This document shows positions 50,890-62,743 of a DNA stretch of 64,000 nt, piece after piece. The translations under genes were made by a program, and so were the position numbers. How positions within the stretch are numbered: the first letter of the stretch is position 1; each line of letters starts with the position of its first letter. Source of the stretch: Methylophilaceae bacterium (lineage in GTDB: Bacteria > Pseudomonadota > Gammaproteobacteria > Burkholderiales > Methylophilaceae); the NCBI GenBank assembly GCA_028355955.1, contig JAOMTQ010000004.1, forward strand, positions 1-64,000, given 5' to 3'. The notes beneath the pieces were generated by a model. That model was given only the letters and a program-made list of their open reading frames with translations. It had not been told where the DNA came from and did no database searches.

Positions 50890-51786
50890 TTAACTTCCTA
50901 TTATTTTTTCTTTAATACTCGTTATTGTTTTTACTATCATATCAAGAGATGGTCTTTTTGACGACCCTTGTCTAAATGCTATAGCAACCCTACGAAAAGG
51001 TATTGGATTTTCAAAAGATAAAATATTTATTGAATCATTCGAATAATTTTTTACAGTTGCACTTTGCGGTAATATTGATATTCCTAAATTAGAAGCAACC
51101 ATGTTTCTTATTGTCTCAAGTGATGTACCTGCTTGCACTTCCGCCTTATCTGATATGCCTGGACATGCCTCTCTTACTTGCATGCTAAAGCAATGAGTAT
51201 TGTCTAACAATAGGATTTTTTCATTTTTTAAGTCCTTAGCATCAATTTTTTGTTTCTTGTTCCATTGATGTTTTGACGGTATTAACACTTTGAAAGGTTC
51301 ATCATATAAAGTCAGTATTTCAATTCCAGGAACATCAAATGGTAATGCAATAATGGCTGCATCAATCGTCCCATCTTCTAGTTTAATAATTAAATTTTTG
51401 GTAATGTCTTCTTCAGCTTTTAAAATAATATCGGGAGATGTATTTTTTAATAATGGAATTATTGAGGGTAATAAATATGGCGCTATAGAGTAAATTAAGC
51501 CTAATTTAACATCAACTTGTTGAGCATTTTTTTCAACTATTGAAATTGCTTTAATTTTATCAACTTCTTCTAGGACTTTTTGTGCTTGATTGACAACCTT
51601 CTCACCAACGGTTGTTAGTGAAATTCCCATACGGTTTCTTTCAAAAATTAATAAACCAAGTTCATTTTCTATTTTTTTTATTGCTAAGCTCAATGCTGGT
51701 TGACTAACAAAACTTTTGGCAGCCGCTCTTCTGAAATTTTTTTCTTGCGCAACTGATACGACAAACCTTAGCTCACTAAGCGTCAT
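50890..51786 (-). CDS. oxyR: hydrogen peroxide-sensing LysR-type regulator OxyR
   Basis: A 298-residue LysR-type regulator. The N-terminal HTH is LRFVVSVAQEKNFRRAAAKSFVSQPALSLAIKK. The redox centre is exact: C199 in NTHCFSMQ and C208 in REACPG, the same numbers and 9-residue spacing as the peroxide-forming disulfide of E. coli OxyR. It is encoded 8 bp after the gyrB stop, on the same strand as dnaA-dnaN-gyrB. OxyR activates catalase and peroxidase genes; none is in the window. The pnt genes downstream could supply NADPH for the same response (inference). Confidence 0.92.
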   Translation of the reverse strand: MTLSELRFVVSVAQEKNFRRAAAKSFVSQPALSLAIKKIENELGLLIFERNRMGISLTTVGEKVVNQAQKVLEEVDKIKAISIVEKNAQQVDVKLGLIYSIAPYLLPSIIPLLKNTSPDIILKAEEDITKNLIIKLEDGTIDAAIIALPFDVPGIEILTLYDEPFKVLIPSKHQWNKKQKIDAKDLKNEKILLLDNTHCFSMQVREACPGISDKAEVQAGTSLETIRNMVASNLGISILPQSATVKNYSNDSINILSFENPIPFRRVAIAFRQGSSKRPSLDMIVKTITSIKEKIIGS

Positions 51787-51794
51787 TTACAAAC

Positions 51795-54224
<2,430 letters not shown>

Positions 54225-54228
54225 TTAC

Positions 54229-55329
54229 CTATATTCTCATCGGCATTACTACATACTTATAATCTTCGTTATTCGGAATGGTAACTAAACAACTACTTGA
54301 TGAATCTTTAAAGGCAAAATTTAATTTATCAAATTGAATGTTATTTAATACATCTATAAGGTAAGTAACATTAAACCCAACATCAATATCTTCCCCTTGA
54401 TATTTTATTTCCATTTCTTCTTCTGCTTGTTCTTGTTCACTGTTGGTACTGATCATTTTCAAATTGTTTTTAGTTATTACGACCCTTATTCCTCTATATT
54501 TCTCGTTTGAAAGAATGGAAGCCCTTTGCATTGCTGTTAATAGGGTTTGTCGATCTATTTCAAAAATATTTGGGTGGCCAACCGGTATAACTCTTGAATA
54601 ATCAGGAAACTTACCATCAATAACTTTAGTTATTAAATCTATGTTATTAAAGTGAAAGTGTGCTTGAGTTTTGCTTATATTAATTTCTATATCATCATCT
54701 CCATCACCTAAAAGTTTAACTAACTCCAAAATTGTCTTTCTTGGAATTATGGTTTGGATTTTTCCAAAATCTTTTTGGAGTTTGATTGAGGTAAAGCTCA
54801 ATCGATGGCCGTCGGTTCCTACAATATTTAATTTTTGATTATCTACTTCAAATAGCAATCCATTCAAATAATACCTAATGTCTTGTTGAGCCATAGAGAA
54901 GTCAACTTGCTTTAAAATATCTTTAAATTCTTTTTGTTTAAGCTTAACAAAAGTATTTTCTTCCTCATCCTTTTTCATAATAGGGTAATCTTTAGCCGCT
55001 AATGTTTGAAGGTTAAATTTACTTTTAAGGGCTTTAACTAAAACTGTTGTGTCGTTTATTTGAATATTTAATTTAGTCTTTTCAGGCAATGCTCTTGTAA
55101 TATCAAGGATCTTTCTTGCTGAAATAGTTGTTTCAAATGTATCTTCTAGTTTTGTTCGAACAGAAAGAGAAACTTGCATTTCTAAATCTGTAGCAGTGAA
55201 TCTTAAATTATCTTTGGATCCTTCAAGTAAAATATTTGATAAAATAGGAAGGCTTAGTTTTCTTTCAACAATTCCGGCTACATTACTTAATGGATCTAAA
55301 AGAGTATCTCTGTCTATTTCTATATTCAT
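54229..55329 (-). CDS. dnaN: DNA polymerase III beta sliding clamp
   Basis: The 366-residue clamp subunit. Typical features: LPILSNILLEG, LRFTATDLEMQVS, DYPIM, GTDGHRLSFT, IIPRKTILELVKLL and the C-terminal YVVMPMRI. It sits between dnaA and gyrB on the same strand, 213 bp downstream of dnaA; that gap holds the candidate origin. Confidence 0.97.
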   Translation of the reverse strand: MNIEIDRDTLLDPLSNVAGIVERKLSLPILSNILLEGSKDNLRFTATDLEMQVSLSVRTKLEDTFETTISARKILDITRALPEKTKLNIQINDTTVLVKALKSKFNLQTLAAKDYPIMKKDEEENTFVKLKQKEFKDILKQVDFSMAQQDIRYYLNGLLFEVDNQKLNIVGTDGHRLSFTSIKLQKDFGKIQTIIPRKTILELVKLLGDGDDDIEINISKTQAHFHFNNIDLITKVIDGKFPDYSRVIPVGHPNIFEIDRQTLLTAMQRASILSNEKYRGIRVVITKNNLKMISTNSEQEQAEEEMEIKYQGEDIDVGFNVTYLIDVLNNIQFDKLNFAFKDSSSSCLVTIPNNEDYKYVVMPMRI

Positions 55330-55542
55330 AATATCTTCTTTATATATTTAATAATAATAATAATAGGGCTAGTTTTAAAAATAAACGTAATATAATTTAT
55401 ATAAAACAACAATTTAAAGCTTTTTTAAACCTATGAATTTCATTAGTTTTTATTGTGAACAAATTGTGCATTAATATAAAACTTATTGTAGAGTTATTAC
55501 TAACTCTATTATTATTCACAACCAATGCACAGTTTATCATTT
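55330..55542. other. candidate chromosomal replication origin (oriC) between dnaA and dnaN
   Basis: A 213-bp AT-rich non-coding stretch. DnaA-box-like 9-mers: TTATTCACA (55512-55520, full match to TTWTNCACA), TGTGAACAA (55454-55462, reverse of TTGTTCACA, one mismatch) and TGTGCATTA (55465-55473, one mismatch). A long A/T-only-like run at about 55331-55430 could serve as the unwinding element. Position next to dnaA, divergent gene orientation and nearby parS sites support an origin here or in the dnaA-rpmH gap. Confidence 0.6.
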
Positions 55543-56877
55543 TTACCCGCGCAATACTTGCGTTAAAAATCCCAAATCTTGACCAATGTTTTGGTCTTTA
55601 AGTCTTAACCCCTCAATTTCTTCACAAGCGTGCATAATCGTTGTGTGATGTCTTCCACCATAAGCAGCACCTATATCAGGAAAACTCATGTTGGTAAGTT
55701 CTCTTGTAAGTGTCATAGCTATTTGTCGAGGCCTTGAAAAATTCCTAGACCTTTTTTTACTCAGAATATCGCTGATTTTTATTTTATAAAACTCTGCTAC
55801 TGTCTTTTGTATATTCTCTACACTTACTTGCCTCCCTCGAACTGCAATTAAGTCTTTTAAAGATTCTTTGGCAAGGCTTGTGTTGATTGGTACATTCATG
55901 AAGTTTGACATAGCGACTATACGATTTAATGCACCCTCTAATTCTCTTACATTTGATCTAATTTGTTTGGCCACAAAGAATGCAACATCCTCAGGCAGTT
56001 CAATATTATTTTGTTCAGCTTTTTTTAAAAGAATAGCAACTCTCATTTCAAGTTCGGGGGGGTCAATGGAGACTGTTAAACCCCAACTAAATCTTGTCCT
56101 AAGCCTGTCATCAACACCAACTATTTCTTTGGGATAAGAGTCACAAGTAATTATTATTTGTTTTTTATTTTCAATTAAATGATTAAAGGCATAAAAAAAT
56201 TCTTCTTGTGTTCTGTTTTTTTTTGCAATGAACTGTATATCGTCAATTAATAATAAATCTAAGTTATGAAAAGTTTTTTTAAAACTATCAAAAGATTTAT
56301 TTTCATAAGCTTTTACAACAGCATGTACATATCTTTCAGCATGTAAATATTTAATTTTTGATTCAGGCTTTAATAATTTTAGATGATTACCAATTGCATG
56401 CATTAAATGAGTTTTACCTAGCCCCACCCCCCCATATATAAAAAGTGGGTTATAAGTTTCTCCCGGATTCTCAGCGACTTGTTTGCCAGCTGCGGTCGCA
56501 AGTTGATTTGCTTTTCCTGTTATGAAATTTTCAAAATCAAAGCTTTTACTAAGGCCGTTTGCGGGTATATTTGAGGAGTTTTTTCTTGGAATTTTATTTG
56601 GGGATGCAGCAAGATTAGATGGTTCTTTTTTCCCACTTTTCTTTGTTACTAAATATTCTATATTGTCTATTTTTAAATGTTCTTTGGCTAATAGACTTAT
56701 CTCTTTATCAAACCGATCCTTTACCCATTCTAGAACAAACTGATTAGGAGCATGAATAGAACACTGGCCATCATTGGTTTTTAATAAAAGTGGCTTGATC
56801 CAAGTATTAATTTGTTGGGAAGTAAGTTTTTTTGAAAACTTATCAAGGCACAATTCCCAAAATTTAGATTCATCCAT
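55543..56877 (-). CDS. dnaA: chromosomal replication initiator DnaA
   Basis: The 444-residue initiator. It has domain I (FWELCLDKFSKKLTSQQINTWIKPL), the AAA+ domain with Walker A FIYGGVGLGKTHLMHAIGN, Walker B LLLIDDIQFI, sensor region RLRTRFSWGL, and the C-terminal DNA-binding domain SFPDIGAAYGGRHHTTIMHA. I choose the ATG at 56877 rather than the GTG three bases upstream. A DnaA box overlaps the likely -35 region, suggesting autoregulation. Confidence 0.97.
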   Translation of the reverse strand: MDESKFWELCLDKFSKKLTSQQINTWIKPLLLKTNDGQCSIHAPNQFVLEWVKDRFDKEISLLAKEHLKIDNIEYLVTKKSGKKEPSNLAASPNKIPRKNSSNIPANGLSKSFDFENFITGKANQLATAAGKQVAENPGETYNPLFIYGGVGLGKTHLMHAIGNHLKLLKPESKIKYLHAERYVHAVVKAYENKSFDSFKKTFHNLDLLLIDDIQFIAKKNRTQEEFFYAFNHLIENKKQIIITCDSYPKEIVGVDDRLRTRFSWGLTVSIDPPELEMRVAILLKKAEQNNIELPEDVAFFVAKQIRSNVRELEGALNRIVAMSNFMNVPINTSLAKESLKDLIAVRGRQVSVENIQKTVAEFYKIKISDILSKKRSRNFSRPRQIAMTLTRELTNMSFPDIGAAYGGRHHTTIMHACEEIEGLRLKDQNIGQDLGFLTQVLRG

Positions 56878-56965
56878 CACTCTATTAATTCACCCTTAAA
56901 TTCTTTATTTTAATCTAATAAACTTGTACTAAGATTTCTTTTGATATTATCTTAAATTCTTAAAG

Positions 56966-56974
56966 TTATCCACA
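56966..56974 (+). promoter_or_regulatory. perfect DnaA box upstream of dnaA
   Basis: TTATCCACA, an exact match to the strong DnaA-box consensus, about 90 bp ahead of the dnaA start. On the minus strand its TGTGG overlaps a possible -35 (TTGTGG) followed 18 bp later by GATAAT, so DnaA binding could repress its own gene. Confidence 0.8.
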
Positions 56975-57005
56975 ACCTTTTTTGTTTAGTTTAAGGGACA
57001 TTTCG

Positions 57006-57034
57006 TTGACAAAATTTACTACATGACGTAATGT
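57006..57034 (+). promoter_or_regulatory. sigma-70 promoter for rpmH-rnpA
   Basis: TTGACA (57006-57011), a 17-bp spacer, then TAATGT (57029-57034); the rpmH start follows about 40 bp later, with TAGGAG as ribosome-binding site. This is one of the best sigma-70 matches in the window, fitting a ribosomal protein gene. Confidence 0.75.
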
Positions 57035-57075
57035 TCTGATTCAAAAATTATTGTAAGTAAAACTAGGAGTTTAAA

Positions 57076-57210
57076 ATGAAGCGCACTTATCAACCATCAA
57101 AAATAAAACGTGCCAGAACTCATGGATTTTTGGTACGAATGAAGACTCGTGGTGGTCGTTCTGTAATAGCATCTCGTCGAGCTAAAGGAAGGGCTCGTTT
57201 AGGTTTATAA
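57076..57210 (+). CDS. rpmH: 50S ribosomal protein L34
   Basis: A 44-residue basic protein starting [18 protein letters not shown] and ending [11 protein letters not shown], matching L34 over its full length. It opens the rightward rpmH-rnpA-yidD-yidC-mnmE operon beside the origin. The start is supported by AGGAG seven nt upstream. Confidence 0.98.
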   Translation: MKRTYQPSKIKRARTHGFLVRMKTRGGRSVIASRRAKGRARLGL

Positions 57211-57218
57211 GTTTCATT

Positions 57219-57542
57219 ATGAAATTAGTAAATTCAGATGAATTTACAGCGGTATTTAATCATAAAAAAAGGCTATCTTCAGAAAACTTGTTTCTTTACT
57301 ACTGTCCAAATAAGATAAGTAAAAATAGATTAGGATTCGTTGTTCCTAAAAGAATTGAAAGGCTTGCTGTTAGAAGGAACTACATGCGAAGATCTTTAAG
57401 AGAAATTTTTAAAAATATCTTTAATTCAAACCATAATTATTCTTTTGACTTTATTGTCAGCATAAAAAAAACTTTTTACAAAGAAGACTTTTATGCCCTT
57501 AAGGCTCAAGTAAACAATCTTTTCTTAAAGTTACCCCAGTAA
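57219..57542 (+). CDS. rnpA: ribonuclease P protein component
   Basis: RnpA is the protein cofactor of tRNA 5'-end processing. The 107-residue basic protein has the RnpA core LGFVVPKRIERLAVRRNYMRRSLRE (RNR-type motif with conserved arginines). It lies between rpmH and yidD with short gaps, the usual order. Confidence 0.95.
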   Translation: MKLVNSDEFTAVFNHKKRLSSENLFLYYCPNKISKNRLGFVVPKRIERLAVRRNYMRRSLREIFKNIFNSNHNYSFDFIVSIKKTFYKEDFYALKAQVNNLFLKLPQ

Positions 57543-57547
57543 AAAAA

Positions 57548-57760
57548 ATGAGAAAGTCTATAATTACAGTTATAAAAATCTATCAATTGTGTATAAGTTC
57601 CTTCACTTTACGTAGATGTAGGTTTACTCCTACATGTTCGGAATATACAATTGAGGTTTTAAAAACTCATGGAATCTTAAAGGGTTCCTGGTTGGCAATT
57701 AAAAGAATTTCAAGATGCCATCCTTTTTGTAAAAGCTGCTATGACCCAGCCCCGAAATAA
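57548..57760 (+). CDS. yidD: membrane protein insertion efficiency factor YidD
   Basis: A 70-residue protein with the YidD signature: KIYQLCIS, CRFTPTCSEYTIEVLKTHG, and RISRCHPFCKSCYDPAP. YidD helps insertase YidC; the genes are adjacent as expected. It starts 5 nt after rnpA. Confidence 0.95.
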   Translation: MRKSIITVIKIYQLCISSFTLRRCRFTPTCSEYTIEVLKTHGILKGSWLAIKRISRCHPFCKSCYDPAPK

Positions 57761-57774
57761 TATCTGAGGAATTT

Positions 57775-59373
57775 ATGGAAACTAAGAATTTAATTATATT
57801 TGTTGTTTTATCATTTCTAATACTGGCTTTTTTTGGGCCTCAACCTGATAAGCCGAATGAGGTTGTTAATAATGATTCAAATGTTGTTGAGGATAAGTCA
57901 TTGCCAAGTGATTTAAAAAACAAAAATATTTCAACAGCTTTTAATTTGGACAAATCCAATTACGTAAAAGTAGAAACTGATATGTATGAAGCCTTTATTA
58001 GTTTAGAGGGTGGCGATATCAGAAATTTATTTTTAAAAAAATATAAGGATGATGACTCTAATGATCCTTATCAATTAATGAGTGATGCTGGTGATCCGCT
58101 TTTATATATAGCGCAATCAGGCTTATTGGGTAAATCACTTCCAACACATAGATCCATTTATGAATCGCCAATCAGCGCATACAAAATGAAGGGGAAAGTG
58201 CTGCAGGTGCCACTGATTTTTGAGAATGAGGAGTTTCTTGTTAAAAAGGTATATACATTTAGCGAAGGCTCTTATGAAATCGGCACATCATTTGAAATTT
58301 TGAATAAATCACAAAATAACATCAACCCCACTGCATATTTTCAATTTATTCATGATGGGGAATCAAATCAAGGCTCCACTTTTATGCCAACCTATACCGG
58401 CACAGCCTACTATACTAATAATGAGCATTTTCAAAAAATTAGCTTTGGTGATGTAGAAAGCTCTTCATTTACATTAGATTCTAATAATGGATGGATTGGA
58501 ATAATTCAAAGATACTTTGCATCTTCATGGATTTTGTCTTCTAAAGAAAATAGAGAGTTTTTTTCTAAAGAAATTACTTCCAATACTTATGCCTCTGGTT
58601 TAAAAGCAGGGCTTTCTGAGATTTTACCTGGCGAAACATTATCATTTGAGGCTATTTTATATAGCGGTCCACAGGCTAAAGAATTATTAGAAAAGGCAGC
58701 GCCTGGAATGGAGTTAACAGTTGATTATGGTTGGTTAACTATATTAGCAGCCCCACTATTCTCAGTTTTATCAGGCATTCAAAAGGTTGTCGTAAATTGG
58801 GGGGTTTCCATCATATTGCTTACTGTACTAATTAAACTTTTATTTTATCCGCTTTCCGCAGCTAGCTATAAATCTATGGCACAAATGCGTGAACTTGCCC
58901 CTCGCCTTCAAAGCATGAAAGAAAAATTTGGCGATGATAAACAAAAAATGCAAAAAGCAATGATGGAAATGTATAAAACTGAAAAGATTAATCCTTTGGG
59001 AGGGTGTTTGCCTATTCTAGTTCAAATACCTGTCTTTATTGCATTGTATTGGGTTTTGTTGGGTTCGGTAGAATTAAGAAATGCCCCATTTTTATATATT
59101 TCAGATTTATCTTCAAAAGATCCTTACTATTTGTTACCGATCTTAATGGCTGCTTCTATGTTTGTTCAAACAAAGTTAAACCCTAAGCCTACAGATCCAA
59201 TGCAAGCTAGGTTAATGGTGATGATGCCAATAATCTTTAGTATATTCTTTTTCTTTTTTCCAGCGGGATTAGTTTTATATTGGCTTATTAACAATTTACT
59301 CTCAATGGCACAGCAATGGCATATCAACAGAAAAATTCATGCAGAAGCCCTAAAAAAGAAAGGCCATGCTTAA
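57775..59373 (+). CDS. yidC: membrane protein insertase YidC
   Basis: The 532-residue inner membrane insertase, with N-terminal anchor (residues 5-21), a large periplasmic beta domain (about 50-330), then the five-helix core: WGVSIILLTVLIKLLFYPLS, MKEKFGDDKQKMQKAMMEMYK, NPLGGCLPILVQIPVFIALYW and IFFFFFPAGLVLYWLINNLLS. The overlap with mnmE is 8 nt. Confidence 0.97.
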   Translation: METKNLIIFVVLSFLILAFFGPQPDKPNEVVNNDSNVVEDKSLPSDLKNKNISTAFNLDKSNYVKVETDMYEAFISLEGGDIRNLFLKKYKDDDSNDPYQLMSDAGDPLLYIAQSGLLGKSLPTHRSIYESPISAYKMKGKVLQVPLIFENEEFLVKKVYTFSEGSYEIGTSFEILNKSQNNINPTAYFQFIHDGESNQGSTFMPTYTGTAYYTNNEHFQKISFGDVESSSFTLDSNNGWIGIIQRYFASSWILSSKENREFFSKEITSNTYASGLKAGLSEILPGETLSFEAILYSGPQAKELLEKAAPGMELTVDYGWLTILAAPLFSVLSGIQKVVVNWGVSIILLTVLIKLLFYPLSAASYKSMAQMRELAPRLQSMKEKFGDDKQKMQKAMMEMYKTEKINPLGGCLPILVQIPVFIALYWVLLGSVELRNAPFLYISDLSSKDPYYLLPILMAASMFVQTKLNPKPTDPMQARLMVMMPIIFSIFFFFFPAGLVLYWLINNLLSMAQQWHINRKIHAEALKKKGHA

Positions 59374-60718
59374 CGATAGCCCTACAATTGCGGCAATATC
59401 AACAGCAAAGGGTGTCGGTGGTATTGGAGTAGTTCGAGTTTCTGGTAAACATGCGCTTAAAATTGCAAAAAATATATGTAATGTTGATCTATCTCCTCGG
59501 ATAGTAGAATTCACCTCTTTTAAAGATAAAAAAAATGTTACTTTAGATCAGGGCATCGTTATATATTTCCCGTCTCCTGCTTCTTTCACAGGTGAAGATA
59601 TTGTTGAGTTTCAAGGCCATGGTGGCGTTATGGTCCTAAATTTAATCTTAAATGCTTGTTTGTCTTTTGGAGCTACTTTGGCAGAACCTGGCGAATTTAC
59701 AAAAAGAGCTTACTTAAACAATAAATTAGATCTCTCCCAAGCAGAGTCTGTTGCTGATCTTATTAATGCATCAACGGAAGCGGCAGCTAAAAGTGCTATA
59801 AATTCTTTGAGTGGAGTTTTTTCTAATAAAATCAATAACTTACTAAAAAATCTTACTGAACTGAGGATATTCGTTGAAGCTTGTTTAGATTTCCCAGAAG
59901 AAGACATTAACTTTATTGATAAAGGCAAGGTAGATAAAAAGTTGAGAAATTTAAACGAAGATGTGTGTGAAATTTTAAACTCTGCTCGTCAAGGCCAATT
60001 GTTAAGAGATGGAGTAAAGGTAGCGTTAATAGGTCAACCTAATGTTGGCAAGTCAAGCTTAATGAATCAACTAGCAAAAGAAAGTAAGGCAATTGTGACA
60101 GAAATTCCAGGTACTACAAGAGATCCAATAAAGAGTGATATTAGTATTAAAGGTATTCCAATTCATTTAATTGATACTGCAGGCTTGCGCGAGACTGAAG
60201 ATATCGTCGAAAAATTAGGGATTGAGAAAACTTGGGAATCAATAAAAGAAGCTGATATTACTTTAATACTTGTTGATGTTACTAATAAAGATGGAAGTTA
60301 TGAAGAAAAAATTAAAAAAGAGCTACCTAAGGGTAATAAAATAATTATTATAAAAAATAAAATAGATTTATTAAAACAAAAGGCTAGGGTTGATGAGCAG
60401 GACAATGTGCCACAGATATTTATTTCAGCTATAAAGGGCGATGGCATTAAGTTAGTTGAAAAAGAAATTCTTAAAATTGTCCAAAGAGAAGAGCACTCAA
60501 GCAATAAAGAAGACTTATTTATGGCAAGAACAAGGCATGTAGAGGCTCTTGAAAATGTAAAACGTGCTTTAAAAAAAGCTATTTTAAACCTACAAGCACC
60601 GGAATTAGTAGCAGAAGAGTTAATGATTGCCCAAAAATTCCTCAGCAACATTACTGGAGAATTTTCATCTGATGATTTGTTAGGCCAAATTTTTGGACAA
60701 TTTTGTATAGGTAAATAG
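59366..60718 (+). CDS. mnmE: tRNA modification GTPase MnmE
   Basis: MnmE with MnmG makes 5-carboxymethylaminomethyl-uridine at tRNA wobble position 34. The 450-residue protein has the folate-binding N-terminal domain (PTIAAISTAKGVGGIGVVRVSG), helical domain, G domain (GQPNVGKSSLMNQL, DTAGLRETED, NKIDLL) and the C-terminal FCIGK with its invariant cysteine. The stop codon overlaps the first base of the first parS site. Confidence 0.97.
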   Translation: MLNDSPTIAAISTAKGVGGIGVVRVSGKHALKIAKNICNVDLSPRIVEFTSFKDKKNVTLDQGIVIYFPSPASFTGEDIVEFQGHGGVMVLNLILNACLSFGATLAEPGEFTKRAYLNNKLDLSQAESVADLINASTEAAAKSAINSLSGVFSNKINNLLKNLTELRIFVEACLDFPEEDINFIDKGKVDKKLRNLNEDVCEILNSARQGQLLRDGVKVALIGQPNVGKSSLMNQLAKESKAIVTEIPGTTRDPIKSDISIKGIPIHLIDTAGLRETEDIVEKLGIEKTWESIKEADITLILVDVTNKDGSYEEKIKKELPKGNKIIIIKNKIDLLKQKARVDEQDNVPQIFISAIKGDGIKLVEKEILKIVQREEHSSNKEDLFMARTRHVEALENVKRALKKAILNLQAPELVAEELMIAQKFLSNITGEFSSDDLLGQIFGQFCIGK

Positions 60719-60733
60719 GTTTCACGTGAAACA
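60718..60733. other. parS centromere site 1
   Basis: GGTTTCACGTGAAACA at the end of mnmE, 15 of 16 bases identical to the ParB-binding consensus TGTTTCACGTGAAACA (first base differs). The 14-bp palindrome GTTTCACGTGAAAC is perfect. ParB would load here to segregate the origin region. Confidence 0.92.
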
Positions 60734-60754
60734 ATTTATTGAGGTAAAAATAAT

Positions 60755-60770
60755 GGTTTCACGTGAAACA
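60755..60770. other. parS centromere site 2
   Basis: A second copy of GGTTTCACGTGAAACA, 37 bp from the first (start to start), in the mnmE-mnmG gap. It has the same single difference from the ParB consensus. The gap (60719-60835) contains no gene. Confidence 0.92.
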
Positions 60771-60835
60771 ACTACATATCAATATCTAATTAAATCCAGT
60801 AAAATTAAAACTTAAGTAGATTAAATAAAATAATT

Positions 60836-62743
60836 ATGGATTTTCCTAAAGAGTTTGACGTTATTGTTATCGGAGGTGGGCATGCTGGTACTGAAGCATC
60901 GCTGGCTTCGGCACGTCTAGGTAAAAAAACTCTCCTGTTAACTCACAATATTGAAACGCTTGGTCAAATGTCATGCAATCCTTCAATTGGAGGAATTGGT
61001 AAAGGACATTTAGTCAAAGAGATTGACGCAATGGGAGGTGTTATGGGTCGAGCAGCAGATTTTGCTGGGATTCAGTTTAGGACACTTAATTCAAGTAAGG
61101 GTCCAGCAGTAAGAGCAACAAGAGCTCAATCAGATCGTTTGCTATATAAATCTTACGTAAGAGAAAGTTTAGAAAATCAAAACAATTTATGGATATTTCA
61201 ACAGTCAGTTGATGACGTAATTTTAAAAAATCAAGAAATAAAAGGCGTCGAAACTCAAATGGGTTTAAAGTTTTACGCTAAGAACGTAGTTTTGACTGCT
61301 GGTACTTTTTTGGGGGGTTTAATTCATGTGGGTTTAGAAAATTATAATGCTGGCAGAGCAGGTGACCCATCCTCAACAAAGTTAGCGGCAAAACTTAAAG
61401 AGCTAAAGCTTCCGGTAGGAAGGTTAAAAACTGGAACCCCACCGAGAATTGACGGTAAATCTATAGATAAATCAAAAATGATAGAACAACCTGGGGACAG
61501 CCCCACACCTCATTTCTCTTTCATAACACCAAAAATTGAACATCCGGAACAAATTTCTTGTTGGATCACCCATACAAACAACAAAACACACGATATTATT
61601 AAGAGTGGGATTGATAGATCTCCAATGTATACAGGGATTATTGAGGGGATAGGACCAAGATACTGCCCGTCGATAGAAGATAAAATTCATCGATTTGCGG
61701 ATAAAGATTCTCATCAAATATTTATAGAGCCAGAAGGATTAACAACAAATGAAATATATCCTAATGGCATATCTACAAGCCTTCCTTTTGATGTTCAGCT
61801 AGATTTAGTAAGATCAATTAAAGGGTTAGAAAATGCACATATTTTAAGGCCAGGTTATGCTATTGAATATGATTACTATGATCCACGTGCTCTAAAAATG
61901 AGCTTAGAGACAAAAGATATTAAAGGCTTATTTTTTGCTGGACAAATTAATGGGACTACAGGCTATGAAGAAGCAGCTGCTCAAGGACTTATTGCTGGTA
62001 CGAATGCTGCTTTAAGGGCAAATGGCAAAGAAAACTGGACACCGTCAAGAGAAGAATCTTATATTGGAGTTATGATAGATGACCTAATTACAAGGGGGGT
62101 TACAGAGCCTTATAGAATGTTTACAAGCAGGGCTGAATATCGTCTTTTATTGAGAGAAGATAACGCAGACCAAAGATTGACACAAAAAGCAAGAGAAGTT
62201 GGTTTGGTATGTGAAAATCAATGGCAAAACTTTTCTGAAAAACAAACTATTATTAACAATGAAGAAAAAAGATTAAAGCAGCTAGTTATAAAACCAGATG
62301 ATTTAAAAAAAGATGATCAATTAAAAATACTCGGTCACCAACTCGAAAAAGACTATAAAGCATTTGATTTATTAAAAAGACCGAATTTAAATTACGATGA
62401 TCTTATGAAATTAATCAATGAAAACAATGACATAAGGCGAGATGCAGCGGACCAGGTTGATATTTTGGCTAAATATTCTGGATATATTGTTAGACAAAAA
62501 GAGGAAATTAAAAGAATTAAAGGGCAACTCAGCTTGCTTATACCAGAGGATATCAAGTTTGATGAAATACATGGCATCAGCACTGAAGCAAAACAACTTT
62601 TAAATTTACACCGACCAGAATCAGTTGACCAAGCATCGAGGATATCTGGCATCACACCTTCAACAATATCGATTTTATTAGTTTTTATTAAAAAAAATAG
62701 AGATAAATTGACAATTAAGAGGAAAGAAAAAATTGCTGAATGA
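60836..62743 (+). CDS. mnmG: tRNA uridine 5-carboxymethylaminomethyl modification enzyme MnmG
   Basis: The FAD-binding partner of MnmE. The 635-residue protein has the FAD motif [11 protein letters not shown], the [20 protein letters not shown] block, [12 protein letters not shown], the [22 protein letters not shown]-terminal FAD segment and the [17 protein letters not shown] helical region. It is separated from mnmE by the parS pair and overlaps rsmG by 11 nt. Confidence 0.97.
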   Translation: MDFPKEFDVIVIGGGHAGTEASLASARLGKKTLLLTHNIETLGQMSCNPSIGGIGKGHLVKEIDAMGGVMGRAADFAGIQFRTLNSSKGPAVRATRAQSDRLLYKSYVRESLENQNNLWIFQQSVDDVILKNQEIKGVETQMGLKFYAKNVVLTAGTFLGGLIHVGLENYNAGRAGDPSSTKLAAKLKELKLPVGRLKTGTPPRIDGKSIDKSKMIEQPGDSPTPHFSFITPKIEHPEQISCWITHTNNKTHDIIKSGIDRSPMYTGIIEGIGPRYCPSIEDKIHRFADKDSHQIFIEPEGLTTNEIYPNGISTSLPFDVQLDLVRSIKGLENAHILRPGYAIEYDYYDPRALKMSLETKDIKGLFFAGQINGTTGYEEAAAQGLIAGTNAALRANGKENWTPSREESYIGVMIDDLITRGVTEPYRMFTSRAEYRLLLREDNADQRLTQKAREVGLVCENQWQNFSEKQTIINNEEKRLKQLVIKPDDLKKDDQLKILGHQLEKDYKAFDLLKRPNLNYDDLMKLINENNDIRRDAADQVDILAKYSGYIVRQKEEIKRIKGQLSLLIPEDIKFDEIHGISTEAKQLLNLHRPESVDQASRISGITPSTISILLVFIKKNRDKLTIKRKEKIAE

